NCBI GenBank assembly: GCA_017453705.1
Contig: JAFTEK010000112.1
Location: 1 to 12,038, forward strand
DNA: 12,038 nucleotides
Reading direction: 5' to 3'
Origin: Treponema sp.
GTDB taxonomy: Bacteria > Spirochaetota > Spirochaetia > Treponematales > Treponemataceae
Shown in pieces: positions 7,422-12,038 of the stretch; positions within the stretch are counted from its first letter, which is position 1, and each line of letters opens with the position of its first letter. The notes under the pieces were generated by a model. That model did not search any database, was not told where the DNA came from, and worked only from the letters and a program-made list of their open reading frames with translations. Position numbers and translations under genes: made by a program.

Positions 7422-8876
7422 TTATGCCTGTCCTTCAGCTGTGTCCTTCAGGTAGTTGTTGCACAGCATCTCAAAGTATTCAGGGCTGAATTGCCCAATC
7501 ATAAAGTCGTAGTCTTTCCTGGAATTCTGCCTGTATCTGATGATGGAGAGCTTGCAGGCCTCAAAGCTCTTCCTGCATTCCGTCTCTTTCCCCATTTTCT
7601 TCTGGAGGAAAGAAAGTCCGTATCTGGCCGGCCAGAAATCTCCGTTTAGCAGCACTGCTTTTTCCAGCTGCCCCAGTGCCTGCTCCTCATTTTTTTCTTC
7701 CATATATATGAGTGCCAGGAAGAAGAACTTGAACTCCATCTCGTGGGGCTTGAAGTTCTTTTCCTGCATGAGCTTTCTGGCTCCGGTGCAGTCGTGCCTG
7801 GCTATGCAGTCCCTTATCCTGAAAAAGAGTTCCTCGATGCTTGAGCTGCTGGCGGCAGTAGGGGGAGATGCCGTTGCGGCTGTCTCTGTGTGCCTTGTCT
7901 TTATGGGCTGCTCTTTCTTTCGGGGAGCCTGGGCCGCCTGATTCAATGAGGCCGCCTGTGGCAAGGCCGTTGCCTTCGGCAATGCGGTTGCCTGAGCCAA
8001 CAGACTTGTATAGGGCAAGGCCGTTGCCTTCGGCAATACATTTGACTGTGGCGACAGATATGACTTTTTTGCCTTCTCCTTGCCAGAGGATTTCTTTAGG
8101 TAGTAGACCGTCCCTGAGTGAATCTTGTCAAAGGGAATCCCCTTCCTGTCTATGTTTCCAACTTCGTTTATGGACAGGATTATGATGCCGTCGTCCTTGA
8201 GGAATTTTGCCATCTTATTCAGTATGGCCAGCCTTACTTCCTGTGTGAAGTAGATGAATACATTCCGCATGAAGATTACGTCCATGCTGGACTCCTGGAC
8301 AGGAGGGGGGGACTTTGATGCCAGGTTGTAAGGGAAGATTTGTATTTTGGATATGACATCCTGGCTGATGGTTATCCTGTCCCCTTCCCAGTTTCCTTCT
8401 TTTTCTATGAGGGGATGGTATTTGCTGCCGTCTGAGCGGAAGGAGTTCCTGCTGTATATGCCGGACTTGAAGCTTTCCAGTGCGTCGGTGTCTATGTCCG
8501 ATGCCCAGATGCTGGGGGAAATCCCGCAGTCCTTTGCCAGGGTATATATTGAGAGCGCTTCCTCACCGCTTGAGCATGACGCGCTCCAGATGTTGAGCCT
8601 GTTCCCCTTGTGCGGGAGGAAAATCTCTGACCTTAGGAATTCAAATTGTTTTTCTTCACGGAAGAAGTAGGTCTCGTTTACTGCGGCCGCGTTCGTCAGA
8701 TAGGAAAGCTCCCCATCGTCCCTCTTTATAAGGCTGTTGTATTCCACGCAGCTGATGCCCATGCCGGCCGTTCTTTCCAGAATCAGTTTCTCCATGTACT
8801 CACGGTGGGCGCTTGCGACCGTTATTCCTGAGTGAGCTTCCAGTGTCTGAAAAACCGAATCCAACTCCCTGAGCAT
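7422..8876 (-). CDS. cheR: Chemotaxis protein methyltransferase CheR with repeat linker and TPR-like C-terminus
   Basis: The protein has 484 residues, against roughly 270-290 for a simple CheR. The catalytic part covers 1-262: NETYFFRE (67-74), the SAM-binding WSASCSSGEEALS (97-109), SDIDTDAL (126-133) and MRNVFIYF (203-210). It should methylate glutamates on the two receptors using S-adenosylmethionine. Residues 263-345 form a low-complexity Ala/Pro/Ser/Lys linker containing six tandem hexapeptides (281-316, consensus L-P-K/Q-A-T/A-A). Residues 346-450 are helical with a TPR-like pattern (FKFFFLALIYMEEKNEEQALGQLEKAVLLN region). A CheR-TPR fusion is the WspC arrangement, where the TPR part is thought to help receptor contact. 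Here it may replace a receptor pentapeptide tether, since the receptor whose end is visible has none. ATG 8876 is preceded by AGGTCAGGAAG, and the gene begins 9 bases after cheB ends. Confidence 0.95.
   Translation of the reverse strand: MLRELDSVFQTLEAHSGITVASAHREYMEKLILERTAGMGISCVEYNSLIKRDDGELSYLTNAAAVNETYFFREEKQFEFLRSEIFLPHKGNRLNIWSASCSSGEEALSIYTLAKDCGISPSIWASDIDTDALESFKSGIYSRNSFRSDGSKYHPLIEKEGNWEGDRITISQDVISKIQIFPYNLASKSPPPVQESSMDVIFMRNVFIYFTQEVRLAILNKMAKFLKDDGIIILSINEVGNIDRKGIPFDKIHSGTVYYLKKSSGKEKAKKSYLSPQSNVLPKATALPYTSLLAQATALPKATALPQAASLNQAAQAPRKKEQPIKTRHTETAATASPPTAASSSSIEELFFRIRDCIARHDCTGARKLMQEKNFKPHEMEFKFFFLALIYMEEKNEEQALGQLEKAVLLNGDFWPARYGLSFLQKKMGKETECRKSFEACKLSIIRYRQNSRKDYDFMIGQFSPEYFEMLCNNYLKDTAEGQA
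7929..8036 (-). repeat. 18-base in-frame tandem repeat coding the CheR hexapeptide linker
   Basis: Six consecutive 18-base units encode LPKATA, LPYTSL, LAQATA, LPKATA, LPQAAS and LNQAAQ. Two 24-base stretches, 7960-7983 and 8014-8037, are identical and exactly three units (54 bases) apart. Within them the inverted motif GGCAA-N5-TTGCC occurs at 7960-7974, 7978-7992 and 8014-8028. The near-identity at DNA level points to recent unit duplication. Confidence 0.85.
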
Positions 8877-8885
8877 CTTCCTGAC

Positions 8886-9947
8886 CTATGCCTTGGATAC
8901 GGCGGCTCTAAGGGCCTGGCCTATCTGATTCAGGGGAATCACCGACTGGGCAGCCCCTGCCTCTATCACAGCCTTTGGCATTCCAAATACCGTGCAGCTT
9001 TCCTCGTCCTGGGCCAGCATACTTCCCCCGGCCCTTCGTATCTCTATGGCTCCGTCAGCTCCGTCCCTGCCCATTCCTGTTAATATGACGGCAAGGACTT
9101 TTTTGCCGAGCGTCTTTGCCGCGCTGGAGAACATCTTGTCAACCGACGGCCTTAGGAAATGTATCGGGGGATCCTCGTTCAGTTCTATTATATAGCTTGT
9201 CCCTGATTTGCACAGGACAAGATGCCTGTCGGCAGGGGCCACGTAGACATGGCCTGCCCTGGGAGTCTCCCCGTCTTCTGCGAGGGTCACTTTGAAGGAT
9301 GTCGTGTCATCAAGCCACTTGACGAGCTGCTTGTCAAAAAGCCTGTCTATATGCTGTGTTATGAGTATTGGAAGGGGAAAGTCATGGCCAAGGTCTTTTA
9401 GTACAGCCTGTATCGCGCTGGGGCCTCCTGTCGAGGAGCCGATGAACAGCATTGCATAGTTCTGCTTGGGAATGCGGCCTGTTTCCTCCGGTGTAAGCTC
9501 CTTGATGCCTGCTTTTTTCTCGGCTGCCCTGCCCAGGGCGAGAAGCCCCCTTACCTTGCTCTTGCGTGACTGGGATATCGCATAGATCTTTTCCCTGAAG
9601 TCCGACAGCATTTCTTCGGTCATGTCGGCGACATTTGGCTTTTGCAGGACTTCAAGCGCACCTGCGGATATGGATCTGTAGGTCAAGTCCATGGTGTCCT
9701 CTGTCGTGAACATGACAATCGCCGCATTTGAGAATGTCGAGATTTGCTTGGTGGCCTCTATTCCGTCCATAATGGGCATGTTTATGTCCATCACGATTAG
9801 GTCAATGTTACCGGCCCTGGCTTTATCCACGGCTTCCTTGCCGTTGGGAGCCTCGCCCGCGACTTCAAAACGCTTGTCTTCCCTGAATACCTGCTTGAGC
9901 ATGGCCCTTATCAGGGCTGAGTCGTCTACGAAAAGAACCCGTATCAT
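8886..9947 (-). CDS. cheB: Chemotaxis response regulator protein-glutamate methylesterase CheB
   Basis: The protein has 353 residues, the usual CheB length. The receiver covers 1-120, with acidic pair Asp8/Asp9, phosphoacceptor Asp54 in VMDINMPIMDG, Thr81 and Lys103. The methylesterase domain covers about 160-350 and carries the full catalytic triad: Ser172 in GSSTGGP, His199 in ITQHI and Asp295 in GMGRDGADG. It removes methyl groups from receptor glutamates (and may deamidate glutamines) when phosphorylated by CheA, which gives adaptation. I chose ATG 9947 because it begins exactly at the receiver's first strand and overlaps the stop of the upstream gene as ATGA. An in-frame ATG at 9992 would add 15 unrelated residues and sit inside the neighbour. 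A run of seven G lies 8 bases before the start and may act as an unusual ribosome-binding stretch. Confidence 0.96.
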   Translation of the reverse strand: MIRVLFVDDSALIRAMLKQVFREDKRFEVAGEAPNGKEAVDKARAGNIDLIVMDINMPIMDGIEATKQISTFSNAAIVMFTTEDTMDLTYRSISAGALEVLQKPNVADMTEEMLSDFREKIYAISQSRKSKVRGLLALGRAAEKKAGIKELTPEETGRIPKQNYAMLFIGSSTGGPSAIQAVLKDLGHDFPLPILITQHIDRLFDKQLVKWLDDTTSFKVTLAEDGETPRAGHVYVAPADRHLVLCKSGTSYIIELNEDPPIHFLRPSVDKMFSSAAKTLGKKVLAVILTGMGRDGADGAIEIRRAGGSMLAQDEESCTVFGMPKAVIEAGAAQSVIPLNQIGQALRAAVSKA

Positions 9948-10330
9948 ACACCCGTCCCCCCCGTGAACTTGTCCAGCTCCACGGTGTAGCATATCCTGTT
10001 TTCACTGAAGGCCAGCGACATAATGCCATGCCGGGTGAAAGAGTCCTTGAGCAGCCTGCATTCCTTGTGCTCTGATGCTTTTAGATGGACAACCTTGGGC
10101 ATCAGGGCGGTGCTGTAGCTTTTACCGGATATGATAAGAAGTGACTGCATACCTGAGTCCGCGCATTGCCCTGCCAAATCCATGTCGAAAGCCTTGTTCA
10201 CTGCCTTGTCTATTGAGATGGAGCAGGAGGATGAGGTCGAGCCTAGCCTTGCATCGGATATGTCGCTTTGTGGAATGAGCAGCTCCAGAATTCCCCAGTT
10301 AAGGCCGGCGTATAAATCAGAGTTTCTCAA
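9944..10330 (-). CDS. Unrecognised 128-residue protein, possible short CheW-like adaptor, TTG start
   Basis: I do not recognise a family with certainty. The frame fills the space between cheW and cheB, overlaps cheW by 14 bases and cheB by 4, so it is almost certainly translated. It begins with TTG at 10330 (bases CAA on the plus strand), since the first in-frame ATG is about 50 codons in. A G-rich stretch lies 3 bases before it. Residues 63-122 (SLLIISGKSYSTALMPKVV, then HGIMSLAFSENRICYTVELDKF) can be laid without large gaps against residues 14-70 of the neighbouring CheW, following the pattern strand-Gly-Tyr-x-Val, then Gly-Ile-Ile and Val-x-Asp/Leu-Asp. Wsp clusters carry two CheW proteins, so a reduced second adaptor would fit. 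The N-terminal 60 residues are Ser-rich and unassigned. No signal peptide or membrane helix is visible. The CheW link is inference. Confidence 0.7.
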   Translation of the reverse strand: MRNSDLYAGLNWGILELLIPQSDISDARLGSTSSSCSISIDKAVNKAFDMDLAGQCADSGMQSLLIISGKSYSTALMPKVVHLKASEHKECRLLKDSFTRHGIMSLAFSENRICYTVELDKFTGGTGV

Positions 10331-10775
10331 GGTCCCCCCGAATCTTTTCCAAGGCTGCTTTCAAGTCCAGAAGGGGAATCATGTTGTCATCCCAGCTTAT
10401 AGTCCCTGAGAAACAGCCGTGTTCTTCCGTCTGCGGGAACTGCTGCTTTGTCAGATCGCTCTTGTATTTGAATTCCTCTATTCCCCATACCAAAAGGGCA
10501 ATGTCTTCACAGTCCTTGAGGACTAGGAAGATGGTCTCCTTCCTCTTTTCTTCTTCCATATTGCCCAGGAACATGGCCCAGTCTACTGCGGCCACAGGGG
10601 TGGAATAACAGTTGATGATGCCTTTCAAGTAGGGAGGTGCGAAAGGAACGGGATATATAGTGTTGTTCCTTACTATTTCCTTGACGGAGGAAGACTCCAC
10701 TGCGTAACGGCTGCCACCGGAGCTGAAAATGAGGTAGGGCCAGTCGTCCGCATCCATTTTTTCACTGTCATTCAT
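10317..10775 (-). CDS. cheW: CheW-like coupling protein
   Basis: The protein has 152 residues, the normal CheW size. It opens with the strand WPYLIFSSGGSRYAVESSSVKEIV (residues 12-35, shown here only as its CheW pattern: hydrophobic strand, Gly-Gly, Tyr-Ala-Val, then Val-Lys-Glu-Ile), has Pro-Tyr-Leu-Lys-Gly-Ile-Ile-Asn at 48-55 where CheW has its Gly-Val-Ile-Asn-Leu-Arg-Gly motif, and ends with the strand NMIPLLDLKAAL (131-142). It should bridge receptors and CheA. The Leu-Arg-Gly of the receptor/kinase contact motif is replaced by Cys-Tyr-Ser (56-58), so its interface may be private to these unusual receptors. ATG 10775 is the first gene of the operon and starts 141 bases from the divergent kinase gene. 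The open frame continues upstream to 11231, but that part is antisense to the kinase gene and has no CheW character. An in-frame ATG at 10757 is an alternative start. Confidence 0.9.
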   Translation of the reverse strand: MNDSEKMDADDWPYLIFSSGGSRYAVESSSVKEIVRNNTIYPVPFAPPYLKGIINCYSTPVAAVDWAMFLGNMEEEKRKETIFLVLKDCEDIALLVWGIEEFKYKSDLTKQQFPQTEEHGCFSGTISWDDNMIPLLDLKAALEKIRGDLEKL

Positions 10776-10781
10776 TACCCG

Positions 10782-10810
10782 ATTATAGACCTTTTTGCCT
10801 TTACATTCAA
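10782..10810 (-). promoter_or_regulatory. Sigma70-type promoter of the che-cyclase operon
   Basis: Read on the minus strand, TTGAAT (10810-10805, four of six consensus bases) and a perfect TATAAT (10787-10782) are separated by exactly 17 bases. The expected start point is about 10774-10776, which is the cheW ATG itself. No ribosome binding site lies at normal distance before that ATG. Confidence 0.6.
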
Positions 10811-10820
10811 GAGAAACATC

Positions 10821-10852
10821 AGGGCAGTTCCAAAAGCCCGGCCGGGTGCCCT
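10821..10852. promoter_or_regulatory. Palindromic candidate operator between divergent promoters
   Basis: CCCGGCCGGG at 10837-10846 is a perfect 10-base palindrome, and it lies within a wider AGGGCA (10821-10826) / TGCCCT (10847-10852) inverted pair. It sits between the two outward-facing -35 boxes, the position expected of a shared operator. There is no following U run, so it is not a terminator. The binding protein is unknown. Confidence 0.35.
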
Positions 10853-10871
10853 GTAAATGTTTGTTTCCGTG

Positions 10872-10900
10872 TTGACCGTATGTAAAAAGGGCTGTAATAT
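10872..10900 (+). promoter_or_regulatory. Sigma70-type promoter of the divergent histidine kinase gene
   Basis: TTGACC (10872-10877, five of six consensus bases) and TAATAT (10895-10900, four of six) are spaced by 17 bases. Transcription would begin near 10907, at the first base of the ribosome binding site, giving a leader of only about 10 bases. Confidence 0.5.
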
Positions 10901-10906
10901 AGAAAA

Positions 10907-10912
10907 AGGAGG
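10907..10912 (+). promoter_or_regulatory. Strong ribosome binding site AGGAGG
   Basis: AGGAGG lies 4 bases before ATG 10917 and fixes the start of the kinase gene. It is the strongest ribosome site in the window. Confidence 0.85.
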
Positions 10913-10916
10913 ATAG

Positions 10917-12038
10917 ATGACCCTGTACAATGTACTGCTCGTCCTGCAGTATGCCAGTGTGTTCCTGATGCTGGTTGAGTGCATTTATGTCGTAAAGAAA
11001 TGGTCCAGCCCCATGCACGGCTGGCTTTTCTTCTATTGTGTCTCTGTCCTGATAAACAATGCCGGCTACCTGGCCTACATGCAGGCCAGGACGGTGGATT
11101 CGCTCGTCCTCTGCTGGCAGATGGTCTACCTGGGCAAGACCTGGACAAGCTTTGCCATGTTCGTTTTCATCATGCTTTTGTGCAGGGGCAGCATTTTCAA
11201 GAAGGTGACGACCGTATTCGCCGTAATCCATGTCATAACCTACCTGTCAGTCCTGACAATGCGCTACAACAGGCTTTACTACAAGTCCGCGAGGCTTGCC
11301 ACTGACGGCTTGTTTCCCCATCTGGTCTTTGAGAGCGGGCTGCTGCACCACATATTCGAGGCAGTGATTCTGTTGTATATCGCGATAGGGGTGACGGTCA
11401 TCTTACATTCTATGCTTTCCCAGACTGAGAGGCACAGGAGAATGCAGTTCCTGTTCATATCCCTTGCTGTCATTTCGGACTGCGCATGCCATGCCATCAA
11501 GCTGTTAAAACTCATACCTAGCTATGACATGAACACCCTCGGCTTTTCCATCGCTTCTGTCTTCCTTTATATAGCGATTTTTTTCTATGACTTCATGAAC
11601 ACAAAGAACCTGGCACGGGAATTCGTCATGGAGAACATCCCGGAGGGAATCGCCGTCACGGATATCAATGGGAGACTGCTTATATGCAACAGGAAGGCCA
11701 GGAACCTGCTCCAGAGCTTGGATCCCTTCCCTGACGGGGCGGTCAAGGCCTTGGTCAGGCTGCAGTCGGAAGGCAAGCCCCTTGAGAGCGAGGGCAGGAC
11801 TTTTTCCATCAGCGAGGAGCTGGTTAAGGACAAGAAATCCGTGATGGGAAAGGTCTACATGCTCACGGACGAGACCGAGCATTTCCGCTACATCGAGGAG
11901 CTGAAGACCCAGAAGGACATAGCGGACAAGGCCAACAACGCCAGGAGCGAGTTCTTGTCCAACATGAGCCACGAGATCCGCTCCCCCATAAACGCAGTGC
12001 TTGGCTTGGACGAGATGATCCTGCGTGAGAGCGGTGAG
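10917..12038 (+). CDS. 7TM-PAS sensor histidine kinase, C-terminus cut by window edge
   Basis: There are 374 codons from ATG 10917 with no stop before the right edge. Residues 5-225 form about seven hydrophobic helices, resembling the histidine-kinase N-terminal 7TM region. Residues 233-325 fit a PAS domain (REFVMENIPEGIAVTDINGR, then LICNRKARNLL and a YMLTDETEHF close). A short coiled coil leads to the HisKA box SNMSHEIRSPINAVLGLDEM (348-367), with phosphoacceptor His352. The ATPase domain and any receiver or HPt lie beyond the window. Kinases with this HisKA type often carry receivers, so a hybrid is likely but not shown. It is divergent from the chemosensory operon across 141 bases holding both promoters, which suggests shared control, though no functional link is proven. 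It uses C- and G-ending codons (AAC, GTC, CTG, AGG) more than the receptor genes at the other end of the window. Confidence 0.93.
   Translation, partial: MTLYNVLLVLQYASVFLMLVECIYVVKKWSSPMHGWLFFYCVSVLINNAGYLAYMQARTVDSLVLCWQMVYLGKTWTSFAMFVFIMLLCRGSIFKKVTTVFAVIHVITYLSVLTMRYNRLYYKSARLATDGLFPHLVFESGLLHHIFEAVILLYIAIGVTVILHSMLSQTERHRRMQFLFISLAVISDCACHAIKLLKLIPSYDMNTLGFSIASVFLYIAIFFYDFMNTKNLAREFVMENIPEGIAVTDINGRLLICNRKARNLLQSLDPFPDGAVKALVRLQSEGKPLESEGRTFSISEELVKDKKSVMGKVYMLTDETEHFRYIEELKTQKDIADKANNARSEFLSNMSHEIRSPINAVLGLDEMILRESGE

Noticed and set aside
7960..8028. GGCAA-N5-TTGCC motifs as a CRISPR, REP element or terminator
   Set aside because: They lie in frame in the CheR linker, match the hexapeptide period, have no unique spacers, and are followed by no U run.
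9948..9992. Earlier ATG for cheB at 9992
   Set aside because: It would place 15 unrelated residues before the receiver's first strand and lie well inside the upstream gene; ATG 9947 with ATGA overlap fits the family.
10821..10852. Palindrome as a bidirectional terminator
   Set aside because: No T run follows on either strand and the genes on both sides start here rather than end.
10776..11231. Upstream extension of the cheW frame that would make a 304-residue protein
   Set aside because: The extra 152 codons are antisense to the 7TM kinase gene, show no CheW or other domain pattern, and would cross both promoters.
11505..11972. Minus-strand open frame of 155 codons opposite the kinase gene
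   Set aside because: It is the antisense shadow of the PAS and HisKA coding region and has no ribosome binding site of its own that I can support.
1..12038. tRNA, rRNA, insertion sequence or CRISPR array
   Set aside because: None is visible; practically all sequence is taken up by assigned coding regions and the short divergent promoter region.

Overview
The window holds one long chemosensory operon on the minus strand, reading from about 10775 down past base 1, and the first 374 codons of a divergent hybrid-type sensor histidine kinase on the plus strand (from 10917). Coding density is nearly complete: neighbouring minus-strand genes overlap by 4 to 14 bases or are separated by 1 to 14 bases, and the only real intergenic space is 141 bases between the divergent genes. 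The organism looks like a host- or rumen-associated spirochaete of the Treponema type. This is inferred from the spirochaete-like class III cyclase (cyclase core, TPR-like tail, closing Trp-Asp-Gly motif), the 7TM-PAS-HisKA kinase with its SHEIRSPINAVLGLDEMI phosphoacceptor box, frequent ATA and AGG codons, and the presence of a complete Che set. A Lachnospiraceae-type firmicute is the main alternative and cannot be excluded from sequence reading alone.

The minus-strand order is: CheW (10317-10775), a 128-residue protein that looks like a short CheW-like half domain (9944-10330), CheB methylesterase (8886-9947), CheR methyltransferase with a repeat linker and TPR-like tail (7422-8876), a CheA-receiver hybrid kinase (5357-7420), a degenerate-receiver/class III adenylate cyclase (3451-5367), a six-helix membrane MCP-like receptor (1685-3436), and a second, paralogous receptor that runs off the left edge (1-1688).

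The gene content matches the 'alternative cellular function' chemosensory class (Wsp and Frz systems: MCP, CheW, CheR-TPR, CheA-REC, CheB and a dedicated output protein) more than a flagellar pathway. There is no CheY, CheD, CheC/CheX or flagellar gene in view. In Wsp the output is a receiver-GGDEF diguanylate cyclase. Here the corresponding gene, tightly coupled to cheA, encodes an adenylate-type class III cyclase with a complete catalytic set but a receiver-like domain that lacks its acidic pocket and its lysine. The likely working model is that the two atypical receptors, adapted by CheR and CheB, control CheA, and that cAMP synthesis is the output, perhaps through protein contact rather than classical Asp phosphorylation of the cyclase. 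That model is inference.

The 141-base divergent region holds a convincing sigma70-type promoter for each direction, with a 10-base perfect palindrome between the two -35 boxes. The minus-strand promoter puts its expected start point on the cheW ATG, which suggests a leaderless cheW message.
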